This document shows positions 51,510-62,130 of a DNA stretch of 64,000 bases, piece after piece. The notes beneath the pieces were generated by a model that was given only the letters and a program-made list of their open reading frames with translations, made no database searches and was not told where the DNA came from. The stretch lies in the NCBI RefSeq assembly GCF_001659685.2, contig NZ_LXYE02000012.1, positions 62,001 through 126,000 of the forward strand, in the 5' to 3' direction. Each line of letters starts with the position of its first letter. Position 1 is the first letter of the stretch. The DNA comes from Labilibacter marinus. GTDB taxonomy: Bacteria > Bacteroidota > Bacteroidia > Bacteroidales > Marinilabiliaceae. The position numbers and the translations under genes are program-made.

Positions 51510-53228
51510 TTACCATCCTTGGTTTTGGGTAATAAACTCTGTTTTATTCAACTCATTTAAAGGTATTGGACAATAGAACTTGCTATTATCATACGCTAAA
51601 TCGAACATGCTAATTCGCTCCATCACAAATACTCCTTCAGTAATTTGTTCAATGTCTATCTTTTCAATGTTTGAATTCAATTGGTCTTTCCAACGTCTAA
51701 GATCAAAGAAGCGATGTCCTTCAAAACACAGTTCTATACGACGCTCATTTTTAATTAGAGCTCTCATACCTTCTTGTGTTGTTATACTAGCCAAGTAATT
51801 ATCTGGTTGAGTAATACCCGCTCTTCTTCTAACTTCAGCCATAGCGGATCTGGCAGTTACTCCGTTGATCGCAACATCAGGTCCGCCAGCTTCATTAGCT
51901 GCTTCAGCAAAGATTAAAAACATCTCGCCTTTGCGGAATAATGCGTTGTAATGTTTTGCTTTAGACTCGTTACCCGGAACCATGCTCACCTCGTCGCTTA
52001 ACCATTTGCGCACATAATAACCCGTTCTGGTAGAGTTATCGATGGTTGCATTTGCACCACCAATCATATCTTTACCTCCGTTGTAAGTTTCAACTGCTTC
52101 ACCTTTAAAAATAGCACCATTGTATAAAATGCTCATATAAAATCTAGGGTCACGGTTTTCGTACATGTTGGCATCATTTGCATCGTCATATGGATAACCA
52201 TCTGCCATTGGAAAGGCATCTACCAAGTTTTGAGTAGGATTACATTTTCCATTTCCATAATAAGATGGAGGGAAGTTGCGATCTTCAATACCATTATCAC
52301 CTTGTTGATTACCTTGCATCTTACGATATATGATTTCATCGTTTTGAGGATCATTAAAGTAATCGTTCAAACCATTTAAGTTGTACACATTAGGAAGTTG
52401 CCATGAACCTTCTGTTACTGTTTCTATTACAGCATGAGCTGATTCTGCTGCTGTATTCCAACTGATACCTGAACCATTGTATGCCGGACTTGCTCCGTAT
52501 AGGTTTACTCTAGCTTTTAAAGCTAAACAAACAGGATCTGTTGGTCTACCTAAGTTAAGCGTATTGGTATACGGATCGTTAGTGTCATCCCACTCTAGAG
52601 GTAAATAAACCATCGCAGAGTCAAGGTCAGTCATAATTTGTTTTACACAATCCTCGTACGAATCTCTTGGTAGTTGTTCGTAATTTGTAATGTCAAATAC
52701 TTCTTTTACAATTGGAAAACCAAGTAAATCTCCGTTAACATCAATACCGCCAAAGCGTCTTAATAAATCGAACTGAGTCCAGGCTCTTAAAAAATAAGCC
52801 TCACCAATAATATTATTGGTATAATTCACATTATCAATAGAGTCTGATTTTCTAAATAAGATATCATGGTTCTCAATGATTTCAAAAAATTCATTGATGT
52901 TTCTGATGTTTTCATATCTGCTATTCCAAGTACTAACAGGATTATTAGTTGAATTCCAGAATGATGAAAAAGTAATCATCTTATTTAAAGGGTCAGTTAA
53001 TTCGTTGGTAATAGCATTATCGGTTGCTACATCCAAAAATTGTCCTCCTTCATTGTCATATACGCTTGGTATAGCGCTGTATGCTGAAGTTACTAGCCCT
53101 CTGATCATTTCAGGTTGGGTAAGTATCTCCTCATAGGTCCTTTCTTCAGTTATTTTAGGGTCTAAAAAGTCCTCACAAGAAACCAACCCTAGCAGAAGAA
53201 ATGAAATGATATATATATAATTCTTCAT
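51510..53228 (-). CDS. SusD/RagB-family nutrient-uptake lipoprotein, copy 2
   Basis: This 572-residue SusD-like protein has an LVSC lipobox and the family start CEDFLDPKITEERTYEEIL. TPR-like helices (AYFLRAWTQFDLLRRFGGI) and the C-terminal EGHRFFDLRRWKDQL segment followed by FYCPIPLNELNKT are typical. It would sit on the cell surface as the lid of the SusC transporter encoded upstream. The ligand cannot be predicted from the sequence. It lies 20 bases after its SusC. Confidence 0.93.
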   Translation of the reverse strand: MKNYIYIISFLLLGLVSCEDFLDPKITEERTYEEILTQPEMIRGLVTSAYSAIPSVYDNEGGQFLDVATDNAITNELTDPLNKMITFSSFWNSTNNPVSTWNSRYENIRNINEFFEIIENHDILFRKSDSIDNVNYTNNIIGEAYFLRAWTQFDLLRRFGGIDVNGDLLGFPIVKEVFDITNYEQLPRDSYEDCVKQIMTDLDSAMVYLPLEWDDTNDPYTNTLNLGRPTDPVCLALKARVNLYGASPAYNGSGISWNTAAESAHAVIETVTEGSWQLPNVYNLNGLNDYFNDPQNDEIIYRKMQGNQQGDNGIEDRNFPPSYYGNGKCNPTQNLVDAFPMADGYPYDDANDANMYENRDPRFYMSILYNGAIFKGEAVETYNGGKDMIGGANATIDNSTRTGYYVRKWLSDEVSMVPGNESKAKHYNALFRKGEMFLIFAEAANEAGGPDVAINGVTARSAMAEVRRRAGITQPDNYLASITTQEGMRALIKNERRIELCFEGHRFFDLRRWKDQLNSNIEKIDIEQITEGVFVMERISMFDLAYDNSKFYCPIPLNELNKTEFITQNQGW

Positions 53229-53248
53229 AATTGTCTTAATTTTTATAT

Positions 53249-56050
53249 TTAAAACGCAATTTTAGCTCCTAATGAAACTGTTTGATAAAGCGGGTATTTT
53301 GAAATACCTGCATTAATATCTTCAGGATCTAAGTCTTTGATTTTTGAAATTGAGAACAAGTCTGTTCCTTTTACATAGAAGGTTATCTTGCTAGAAGATA
53401 TTTTCTGGCTAACAACCTGTGGTAAAGTATAACTTAATTGTGCTGTTCTTAATTTAAAATACGAACCGTTTTCCATCCAGTAACTTGAGTTGCGGTAACT
53501 GTGGTTATTAGAATAAGTAGTTAACCTCGGGTAATCGCTACGTAATACTTGCTCAGAATACTTTCTTTCAGCAAAGTTGTAGTAATACGAGTTGGTCAAC
53601 ATTTTGTCTACATCAGCAACCCCTTGACCTAATAGGTATAAATCAAAACCTTTGTAAGCTACATTTAACTTAAGTGCATAGTTGATTCTAGGTGCCGAAT
53701 GACCAATCATTGTTTTGTCATAAGTGTCAATTACATTATCACCTAAATCATTAGTTATATCCATCAGTTTAATGTCGCCAGGTTTTAATTCGCCATAAGA
53801 TGAAGTAACTCCGTAATTGATGATATCTTGTTCATCAGCATAAGAGCCATCGTAAACCCATCCCCAAATAGCATCGGTTTCTTTGCCTTCTCTATTTTGG
53901 TGCTCGTACACATTTAATTCGTCATATTTTTCATGAACTGATTCTGAATACATGAAATTACCACCAATTAAAAAATGAACATCACCAATTGAGTTAGAAT
54001 AGTCAACTGCTACGTCAACACCTTTATTGCTTATCTCGTTGTAGTTTAATGTAGGAAATACATTAGAAACGTAATAAGGGATTTGTGTTTTTGACTCAAC
54101 AGGAATATCCGATCTAAGCTCATCAAAATAGTTTACCTCAAATGAAAGTTGGTTGTTGAATAAACGACCTTCTAATCCAAGGTTTATCTCTCTTGATTTT
54201 TCTAGACCTATATTTGGGTTTCCAAGTTGAGATACCTTTTGGCCATAAGCCACTGGAGTAGTAGAGTTGTTAATACCAAAACGTACAGAGCCTGCGCCAC
54301 CATACTCATTGCGGTAAATAAAATAGTCTAAGCTATTGTCGTATCCCATTACTCCATAACTACCTTTTAGCTTTAAGTGATTAAATAAACCATCCTTAAG
54401 GAAATCTTCGTTAGAGATAACCCAACCGGCACCAACTGCACCAAATAACTCGTATCTGTTTTTATGCTCAAATCGGTCTGTTCCCATCATTGAGGAAGAT
54501 CCTTCAATTACATACTTATTGTTGAAAGCATAGTTTAATCGAAGACCAACATTTACACTTTTATCATCCTGTGTAGTGGTTGCTCCATCTTGCAATGTTT
54601 TGTAAGCAAAATGAGATGAGTTAAATACAGCATTTGCTAAAACTGCATGTTTACCAAATACTCTGTCGTAGTTAATTTGAGCATTAGCATTAACAAGTCG
54701 AGTAAAATCATCTGCAAGTTTTTGCTCATTACCTTTGGCTACGTCGTTACCAACCCTAACTAAAGAATCTTCTCTAGCTACTTTGTAACTAGCATACTCT
54801 AAGTTTTTACCAATAGAGATAGTGTTGTATGTATCAAAGCCAATATCTGCACGTGCAGTAAGTCCTTTTACATACTTGTTAAAGTCAAGATCCATTCCTA
54901 AAGAGGTTTTTGCAACAAAACTCTCGTCGTTAACATATCCCGTTTTTGTTAAATCGCCATATAGGTTTGTTCTATCTGCTACTGGACTCCAACCTAATGA
55001 ATCTGGGTTTTCTCCCATTGAACTAACAAATACTGGGTAGTCGTTTGGTCTATGAGTAGATAATGCTGAGATGAAATCATTGGCTGTTACATTCGATCTC
55101 TTTCTTAAACCCATTTTAGTGCCTAAGTCAAGATTAAGTTTAATAACATCATTTACTCTATAATCAATGTTAGATGCTAAATCTAATTGGTTATAAGAGT
55201 TGTCATCTCCTACGTTTTCAAGACCATCTTCATGGGTAAAACCAAAGTTCACAAAATATTGTGTTTTATCGTCACCACCTTCAAGCATAGCAGTTATTCT
55301 TTGATAGTCGGCGCTATTCTTTAAGAATCTATCATGAAAGTCTTCGTTAGGGTACATTCTTGGAGAAGTACCATTTCGATAATGGTCAATTTGTTCTTGT
55401 GTATAATATGGTTCTAGTCCATCGTTTGTACGAGCCTGATTATATAATTCGGCATATTGTGCAGAATTTACATATTTAGGATCAATAGTAGGTAATTTTA
55501 AACCACCCTCAACAGAAAAGCTAAGCTTACGAGTTGCATTTTTACCTCTTTTAGTAGTTAGCATAATTACGCCATTAGCAGCAGAAGGGCCATATAACAT
55601 TTTAGCAGTGATGTCTTTTAATACATAAATAGACTCAATGCTTTCTAATGTAACATCGTACAATGAACGATGTGGAACACCATCAACAACTACCATGGGC
55701 GCATCGGCATCTCCACCTCTGGATCTACCGCGAACCTTTAATGAAGCACCATTTGCCCCTGGTTGCCCTGCTGATTTATTTACAAGTAATCCTGCAGCAA
55801 GACCAGCTAACGCAGCATTTGTTCTGTATTCTGTAGAACGTCTGATTTCATCACCAGATATAAAATCTACTGCTCCTACCAAGCGTTCGTTTTTTATCGT
55901 GGTGTACGGAAGCTTAACTGTTTCCTTTCCTTTTGTAGGAGACAGTTCTACCTCCTCAATATTAGGTTTATTAATGGTATCGCTTTGCGCAGATACTTGT
56001 ATAGCACTGGCAAGGAGCATTAAAAAACATAAAGAAATTATTTTATACAT
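53249..56050 (-). CDS. SusC/RagA-family TonB-dependent transporter, copy 2 (short N-terminus)
   Basis: From 56050 (MYKIISLCFLMLLASAIQVSA) this is a 933-residue outer-membrane transporter. The 12 residues before this Met do not form a signal peptide and are left out. The plug domain starts soon after the signal (TNAALAGLAAGLLVNKSAG, APMVVVDGVPHRSL, YGPSAANGVIMLTTKRGK), with no carboxypeptidase-like N-terminal domain. The C-terminal barrel ends YQTVSLGAKIAF. It imports an oligomeric substrate with its SusD partner (53228-51510). The missing N-terminal domain distinguishes it from the first SusC of the operon. Confidence 0.92.
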   Translation of the reverse strand: MYKIISLCFLMLLASAIQVSAQSDTINKPNIEEVELSPTKGKETVKLPYTTIKNERLVGAVDFISGDEIRRSTEYRTNAALAGLAAGLLVNKSAGQPGANGASLKVRGRSRGGDADAPMVVVDGVPHRSLYDVTLESIESIYVLKDITAKMLYGPSAANGVIMLTTKRGKNATRKLSFSVEGGLKLPTIDPKYVNSAQYAELYNQARTNDGLEPYYTQEQIDHYRNGTSPRMYPNEDFHDRFLKNSADYQRITAMLEGGDDKTQYFVNFGFTHEDGLENVGDDNSYNQLDLASNIDYRVNDVIKLNLDLGTKMGLRKRSNVTANDFISALSTHRPNDYPVFVSSMGENPDSLGWSPVADRTNLYGDLTKTGYVNDESFVAKTSLGMDLDFNKYVKGLTARADIGFDTYNTISIGKNLEYASYKVAREDSLVRVGNDVAKGNEQKLADDFTRLVNANAQINYDRVFGKHAVLANAVFNSSHFAYKTLQDGATTTQDDKSVNVGLRLNYAFNNKYVIEGSSSMMGTDRFEHKNRYELFGAVGAGWVISNEDFLKDGLFNHLKLKGSYGVMGYDNSLDYFIYRNEYGGAGSVRFGINNSTTPVAYGQKVSQLGNPNIGLEKSREINLGLEGRLFNNQLSFEVNYFDELRSDIPVESKTQIPYYVSNVFPTLNYNEISNKGVDVAVDYSNSIGDVHFLIGGNFMYSESVHEKYDELNVYEHQNREGKETDAIWGWVYDGSYADEQDIINYGVTSSYGELKPGDIKLMDITNDLGDNVIDTYDKTMIGHSAPRINYALKLNVAYKGFDLYLLGQGVADVDKMLTNSYYYNFAERKYSEQVLRSDYPRLTTYSNNHSYRNSSYWMENGSYFKLRTAQLSYTLPQVVSQKISSSKITFYVKGTDLFSISKIKDLDPEDINAGISKYPLYQTVSLGAKIAF

Positions 56051-56079
56051 ATTTTTTTCTTTTAATCTGTTAACAATGA

Positions 56080-57984
56080 TTACCAACCAGGATTTTGTTC
56101 AAACTTACTCATCATGTTAATAGTAGATGATGGGAATGGATACCAGTAGTGTTTATTTTCAAATACCCTTTCAGCAATCTTTTGTGTGCTATAGGTAAAT
56201 CCTCCACTACCATCTTCGGTAATGTAAGCGCCGTAAATTCCTTGAGGTAAAACTTCATGAGCAATTCTCCAGCGTTTTAAATCCCACCAACGGTGCTGTT
56301 CAGAATATAGCTCTCTTGCTCTTTCATCACGGATGTAATCTCTAAAGGTTGCTTTATCTGTAGAATAAATACTTTGAACATCTACCATACCAACACGATC
56401 GCGTATTATATTAATGGCGTTAAGAGCTGTTAAACCAGCAATGCTTCCTGTTGCTTCTGGAACTGCAGCAGATGGTCCGTATAACTCATTGGCTAATTCA
56501 GCAAAATCAAGATATAATTGCGTAAAACGAATTAAAGAAAAGGTACGTGCGTAACCATTTGTTTTATCAGCTTTATTATTTCCAGGCCAACGAAATTTAC
56601 CAGCATGAAAATATCCAGAGTAAGTACGACTTTTACCTTTTACATATTTGTAATGTTTACCGTTTGGTTCGTTTGATTCCAACTCCGGCGGAAGATTTCC
56701 TCGGAAACTCTTATTTTTGATGGTTAACATTTTATCCCCATGACAAAAGATGTTATTCTTTAATCGAGGGTCGCGATTGTTATATGGATCAGTCGGATCC
56801 CAAACGGAAGACATAGCAGCATCTTCAATTTTATAACCATCGGCAGTTTCGTACCAATCTACTGCGTTTTGTGTAGGAACTACATAGTTACCCCAACCGC
56901 CATCAAAATGAGGTAGGTACCATGCTGTACCAGTATTGTTTCCTTGTAAGTTAACCGTAGCATTACTTACATAAGGTTGAAAAATACCTTCGTTGCTAAT
57001 TCCGTTAGTTCCAAGTCTGTAGAATATATCATTATATTGATTTTGAGGCATTAGCTCATATCTGTAATGTCCTAAAGCACTGTTTAATGCTTCGTTACAT
57101 GCTACAAGCGCTTCTCTTGCTTTCTCTTGATTATAAGTAGGCGTACCTTTGAAACTTAAACTTTGAGAACGTGGAATATTATAGTGCGGACTTGCAGCAT
57201 ACAATAAGGCCATAGCCTTAACTGCTTTAGCAGTCGTTTTTGTAATTCTTCCTGCATCACGAGATTCTGTTCTTTCCCATGATTCTGGCAAATACATAAT
57301 GGCGCTATCTAAATCCTGAATCAGCCATTCGTTACTTTCTAAATAAGAAGGGCGTTCAACATCAAAATCTTCATCTACACTAAAAGCTGTTTGCATATTT
57401 GGAAGACCTCCAAAGTCACGGATCAACATAAAATAGAACCATCCTCTTAAGAAAAAAGCTTGCCCTACTAATTGTCCTTTTAACTCCTGTGCCGTATATT
57501 CCGATTCTTCAGGAAAAGATTTAAGAAGATCAGCATTAGCTAAAATTTGATTACAAGCTCTAATTCCAACGGATGCTTCGGCGGGTACTTCTCTAGTTTG
57601 TAATCGGAAATTAAATTCAGAACTACCTCCATCATTTGTGGCTATACCTTCGTTTTGGCTATTACCCATAGTCCATCTTGTATGAGGTCCTTGCCAATCA
57701 AACCAGTCTCCAGTATTGGCATTTTTATTAATGCCAGATGCAGGATTTACGTGTTGACATTCATCAGAAAATGCTCCTACCTCTTGACCGTAGTCAAAAC
57801 GATCATGTGCGTAATTATGAACAAGCAGGTTTACTCTATCAACTGCTCCTTTAAAAGTATAGTAATCACTATATATTTTTTCCTCAGTTAGCCCCATCTC
57901 AGGACTCTTATCCAAGTAGTCTTCGCATGAAAACAGAACTGGAATAAGAAGCATTAAAGCCAATATTTTATTTAATTTTTTCAT
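56080..57984 (-). CDS. SusD/RagB-family nutrient-uptake lipoprotein, copy 1
   Basis: This 634-residue SusD-like lipoprotein has an LFSC lipobox and begins CEDYLDKSPEMGLTEEKIYS. Family landmarks are GQAFFLRGWFYFMLIRDFGG, the helical tetratricopeptide-like core and the end region ELYSEQHRWWDLKRWRIAHE followed by HYWYPFPSSTINM. It is the partner of the 1041-residue SusC encoded 22 bases upstream. It is only distantly related to the second SusD in the operon, so the two pairs probably differ in specificity. Confidence 0.94.
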   Translation of the reverse strand: MKKLNKILALMLLIPVLFSCEDYLDKSPEMGLTEEKIYSDYYTFKGAVDRVNLLVHNYAHDRFDYGQEVGAFSDECQHVNPASGINKNANTGDWFDWQGPHTRWTMGNSQNEGIATNDGGSSEFNFRLQTREVPAEASVGIRACNQILANADLLKSFPEESEYTAQELKGQLVGQAFFLRGWFYFMLIRDFGGLPNMQTAFSVDEDFDVERPSYLESNEWLIQDLDSAIMYLPESWERTESRDAGRITKTTAKAVKAMALLYAASPHYNIPRSQSLSFKGTPTYNQEKAREALVACNEALNSALGHYRYELMPQNQYNDIFYRLGTNGISNEGIFQPYVSNATVNLQGNNTGTAWYLPHFDGGWGNYVVPTQNAVDWYETADGYKIEDAAMSSVWDPTDPYNNRDPRLKNNIFCHGDKMLTIKNKSFRGNLPPELESNEPNGKHYKYVKGKSRTYSGYFHAGKFRWPGNNKADKTNGYARTFSLIRFTQLYLDFAELANELYGPSAAVPEATGSIAGLTALNAINIIRDRVGMVDVQSIYSTDKATFRDYIRDERARELYSEQHRWWDLKRWRIAHEVLPQGIYGAYITEDGSGGFTYSTQKIAERVFENKHYWYPFPSSTINMMSKFEQNPGW

Positions 57985-58006
57985 CTGTTCAAATTTTCAG
58001 AATTTA

Positions 58007-61000
58007 TTAGAATGTAGCCCTTAGACCAAGGTTATACCTTTTTGCAATTGGGTAAACTTCAAGTTTTTTGGCTTCGGGATCGAACTGTTTTGGAAGTTTT
58101 TGCCAAGTGTACAGGTTGTTTCCGTTTAAATACAATTCAAAGCCGTCAAGTAATGTCTGCCATCCTAAAGCTTTTTTACCAAACCTATATTTTACTTCTA
58201 ATGACTTAAACCTAAGGAAGTCAGATGACCTGTAGCTATAACTACTATTAATGCTATTGTATTTATTGTTTGTAGCATGTAGAGTAGGATGACTTGCACC
58301 TGTATTTTCAGGAGTCCAATAGTCAAGCATTTCCGTATTCAGCATTCTAAAGCCATATCCACCAGAAGTTTCATATTCCCACAAGTAGCTTGGAGATAGC
58401 TCTTTGTCTAGACCGAACATTCCGTTAAACATAGCATTTACACTAAAGTTTTTGTAAGCAAGGTTAATAGAAAAAGCATATGTTTTAGACGCATATGAAG
58501 GGTTTCCTATAGGCACCATATCTGACTTAGTATTAAGTAAACCATCTCCATTAAAGTCAGTGTAGATAAAATCTCCAGGCATTACATCGGTTCCTTCAGC
58601 TTGCGTATAGTTATATACATCGTTCCAATTTTGCATAATGCCATTATTGATGTATCCAGGTTTCCATCCGATTGGTTTTCCTGCGTTTTTCTGGTAGTCT
58701 GGAGTGTAAATAAGGTCATCTCTATTTACCACACGGTTTTCACTTAATGAGAGGTTACCTGTGAAACGGTATTGAAGATTATTACCAATATTTCCTCTAA
58801 AGATTAATTCCATATCGATACCATGGTTTTTAGTTTCTCCAATGTTGGCATCAGGATTTGTATTACCAAAGTAATTTGGAATCGCATTTCTTTTCATTAA
58901 AATACCAGTACGACTTTCATTAAATAAGTCAATATTTGCTTTAATTCGATTGTTTAAAAAGCCAAGCTCAAAACCAAGGTTTTGCTTTACCGCTGTTTCC
59001 CAAGTTGCATCTGGGTTTGCAGGAGCACCTTCCATATATATGGTTTTGTTTACATCTCCTACTTCTGTAAAAGTAGTTCCGTATCCACCAAGACTATTGT
59101 TTTCAGCATTACCATCTGATCTACTAGTGTAGGTTGAGATGTATGTAAATCGATCAGCTCCTTTATCGCTACCAATTTCACCCCAAGAATATCTTATTTT
59201 AAAGAAATCCATGAATGATAGGTTGTCTTTTATGAAACTTTCTTCTGAAACAACCCAACCTACTGCTAATGAAGGGAAGAAACCAAAACGTTTTCCAGGT
59301 GCAAATTTCTCACTACCATTATAAGCACCATTAAATTCAGCTAAGTATTTATTTTGGTACCCATAAGTAGCTCTACCTACCCAGCTTTCTTCAAATGAAG
59401 GGAAACTAACTTTACTTCTAGCTTTTCTTCTGCTCCAAAGTGCTAGGGCAGAGATATTATGTGCTCCAAGTTCTTTTTGATAAAGTAAAGAACCTTCATA
59501 GTACAAGTTGCTAGCATATTTGTCAATCTCTTGCTCATTATATTTTAGTAAACCTTCTACCATATCAGGATCAGAACCAAATTGAAGTAGTTCCATGCTT
59601 TCGTGGTTAGCTTCGTAATATAGGGGATCAGCAGTGATAGAGCTTTTATACATTCTATTAAAACCATGCGACATTTTTCCTTTTAATAGAAAATCTTTTA
59701 GAAAGCGTTGTTCTAATATGATATCAGTGTTAATCGTAGTGGTTTTTTTACTGATTTCGCCTTCGCGTTCAAGTTCTCCTAAATAGTTAAATTTAAACCA
59801 GTCGGTTGCAATTTCGGGGTCTACACCTAGTTCTCCATTACTTAATACAGGAGGCGCTCCTACTTGCATCCAGCTATAAAGTCTTGCTAAAGAACTTCCA
59901 CCTTGATCTGCAACACCATTTCCGGAACCATCATTTGACACACGGTTACCATGCCAATCTTTAAAGTTTCCAGATAGGTTAACCTTTACTTTTGTGGTTT
60001 TAGAGAAATTAAAATCAAGATTACTTCGCCAGTTATATCTTTTTTGCGAGGTACGTGGGTCAAAATGTTCTTGTTTGTCGATATCAAACATATCACCATC
60101 GTAATTGTAACCAAACGAAGTAAAGTATTTTACAAAATCGTTACCTCCTGAGATGTTTAAGTTGTACGATCTTGTTTCACCTTGTTCGATTAAATCGTTG
60201 GCCCAGTTAGTATACGAATAAAAATCTCTATCTCGATTTGGGTCAGCCCAAGCATCTATTTCACTTTGAGGCTTTAGGTTGCCATATTGCCCGTCATTTG
60301 TTAAGGCTTGGTTATAGTATCCAAGAGCTTCGTGATAAGGGCGTACGTAATCAGTTTCAATTACAGGAGATTTTATACCCCAATTGGCAGAAAACGATAC
60401 TTTTGTTTTTCCTTTATTACCTCGTTTTGTAGTTACAACAATAACACCATTTGCTGCTTTTACACCAAATACAGCAGTTGCCGAGGCATCTTTTAATACA
60501 GATATAGACTCAATTTCGTTAGGGTCTAAGTCATTGAAGTCACGCTCAACTCCATCTACTATAAATAGAGGAGAGTTATTATTCCAAGAAGACTGTCCTC
60601 TAATTAAGATTGTAGCATCTGTAGAACCTGGTTGACCTGCTGCCTGCATGGTTGATACTCCAGGTAATATACCTGTTAATGCTTCTGAAACTGTAGTTAC
60701 ACTACCAGCTTGTAGTAATTCTTCACCTTTTGCTTGTGTAATAGAACCTACAACACTTGCTTTCTTCTGTGTACCATAACCTACTACAACTACATCGTCA
60801 ATTAATTCTGTTTCGGCATTTAAGTTTACATTTAATACTGTTTTACCAGCAACAGCAATTTCTTGTGTTTCGTATCCAATAAATCGATATACTAACACTG
60901 CATCAGAACTAACGGATATTGAGTAATTACCATCAAAGTCGGTAATGGTACCTCGGGTGTTATCGCCTTTAACCACGATGTTTACACCGGGAATTCCTAC

Positions 61001-61132
61001 TCCGTCACTGTCTTTTACAGACCCAGTAAGAGAAACGTTTTGAGCAACTACACTAAATCCTGCTATTACTAGTATTAATACCAGCATGGTGAGTCGTTTT
61101 AGTGCATTTGCCATGTTCAATCTTTTTTTCAT
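58007..61132 (-). CDS. SusC/RagA-family TonB-dependent transporter, copy 1
   Basis: This 1041-residue transporter has, in order: a signal peptide (TMLVLILVIAGFSVVAQ), a carboxypeptidase-regulatory-like domain (SVKDSDGVGIPGVNIVVKGD, then GTITDFDGNYSISV), a TonB-box region (DDVVVVGYGTQKK), the SusC plug (LLPGVST-like repeats, SPLFIVDGVERDFNDLDPNE, VFGVKAANGVIVVTTKRG) and a barrel ending in YNLGLRATF. It is the first gene of the five-gene operon. An alternative start at 61114 (MANALKRL) is possible. Regulation is probably by the divergently encoded hybrid sensor. Confidence 0.95.
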   Translation of the reverse strand: MKKRLNMANALKRLTMLVLILVIAGFSVVAQNVSLTGSVKDSDGVGIPGVNIVVKGDNTRGTITDFDGNYSISVSSDAVLVYRFIGYETQEIAVAGKTVLNVNLNAETELIDDVVVVGYGTQKKASVVGSITQAKGEELLQAGSVTTVSEALTGILPGVSTMQAAGQPGSTDATILIRGQSSWNNNSPLFIVDGVERDFNDLDPNEIESISVLKDASATAVFGVKAANGVIVVTTKRGNKGKTKVSFSANWGIKSPVIETDYVRPYHEALGYYNQALTNDGQYGNLKPQSEIDAWADPNRDRDFYSYTNWANDLIEQGETRSYNLNISGGNDFVKYFTSFGYNYDGDMFDIDKQEHFDPRTSQKRYNWRSNLDFNFSKTTKVKVNLSGNFKDWHGNRVSNDGSGNGVADQGGSSLARLYSWMQVGAPPVLSNGELGVDPEIATDWFKFNYLGELEREGEISKKTTTINTDIILEQRFLKDFLLKGKMSHGFNRMYKSSITADPLYYEANHESMELLQFGSDPDMVEGLLKYNEQEIDKYASNLYYEGSLLYQKELGAHNISALALWSRRKARSKVSFPSFEESWVGRATYGYQNKYLAEFNGAYNGSEKFAPGKRFGFFPSLAVGWVVSEESFIKDNLSFMDFFKIRYSWGEIGSDKGADRFTYISTYTSRSDGNAENNSLGGYGTTFTEVGDVNKTIYMEGAPANPDATWETAVKQNLGFELGFLNNRIKANIDLFNESRTGILMKRNAIPNYFGNTNPDANIGETKNHGIDMELIFRGNIGNNLQYRFTGNLSLSENRVVNRDDLIYTPDYQKNAGKPIGWKPGYINNGIMQNWNDVYNYTQAEGTDVMPGDFIYTDFNGDGLLNTKSDMVPIGNPSYASKTYAFSINLAYKNFSVNAMFNGMFGLDKELSPSYLWEYETSGGYGFRMLNTEMLDYWTPENTGASHPTLHATNNKYNSINSSYSYRSSDFLRFKSLEVKYRFGKKALGWQTLLDGFELYLNGNNLYTWQKLPKQFDPEAKKLEVYPIAKRYNLGLRATF

Positions 61133-62130
61133 ATTACATAAATTACATTTGCGTTTTAGGATTTATAATTATCTAATTTTAAATGTTATGCATGCTGTTT
61201 ACGGAGGTATGGACCACTTTCTAATTTTCATTATTTTAATTTTTTAGACATTTTTTAACATGGCGAAAGTATATGAGGGAAGGATTTTGACAGGGGGAAT
61301 AACTGAACTTAATGAGGAATTTAAATTTGAAGCTTAAAATATGGACTTATAGGTACAGTAATTGAAATTGAATATTTAAGGAGATAAAAATGGAAGATGT
61401 AAATGGATTGTTAATTAACGATTTATTCTATTTAATTATTGGTGAAGTTATTTAATGTGCAGATATATAGTTATATGAAGGTGTTTGTGAGGCGGTAAAA
61501 ATCATAAGTACGTTAATGTAATTTGAGGAGTTGAGTAGAGACTATATAGGGTGTTTAGATAAAAATATGAAGGGGGATTAAATAGGTTTGGTGTATAATG
61601 TATAATGTATACAAAACATAAAGATTTGTGTATCTTGTATGTTGTATTGTAAGTGTCAGTTGTAGAGTTGTTTGCGAGAATTGTTGTATGGTTGTTTATG
61701 TGTTTTTAATTCTGAAACTACCCAATGTTTGTATAAATTCTTTTTTTTTGTTTTTGAAATAAGTTGATTTAGTAAAGTGTTGTAAAATGATTAATGTCTC
61801 ATGCAGTCAATTGGTTAAGGTTGTTTTTGGTAATTTTTAAGCAAGGAGGTTTGGATAGGGTAAGTATGGGCGAAATAGCGGGTAATAATAAAATTGGTAA
61901 AAATGGAGAGTTGTGTGTATAGTATTAGTATAGTTAGGTTATGATAAAGCAATGTTGTTTAATTAGTAATTCGTGGAGGTTGTAATACGCACTAATTCAG
62001 AGTGTTGCTGTTTGGCTAGAGGTGTGTTTAATCATTAAATTCTGAATTAATAAGGGGGTGAAATATTGAATGATTCTATACTAACACCCGCTTCGGTTTC
62101 AGTAACTTTATGAGGCCTAAATAAAAAAAC
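61133..62130. other. 998-base gene-free region between the susCD operon and its sensor gene
   Basis: The region is A/T-rich and has no frame with coding features on either strand. It carries the candidate susC promoter and a 7-bp periodic motif GTATAATGTATAATGTATAC (61593-61612) that could be an operator. A -7-like TAACTTTA at 62103-62110 lies 20 bases before the sensor gene. The rest shows no recognisable element. Confidence 0.5.
61264..61293 (-). promoter_or_regulatory. Candidate promoter of the susCD operon
   Basis: On the minus strand TACTTTCG (61271-61264), one mismatch to TAnnTTTG, lies 19 bases after CTG (61293-61291). The poor -33 element suggests the promoter depends on an activator. 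The predicted leader is about 125 bases. Confidence 0.4.
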
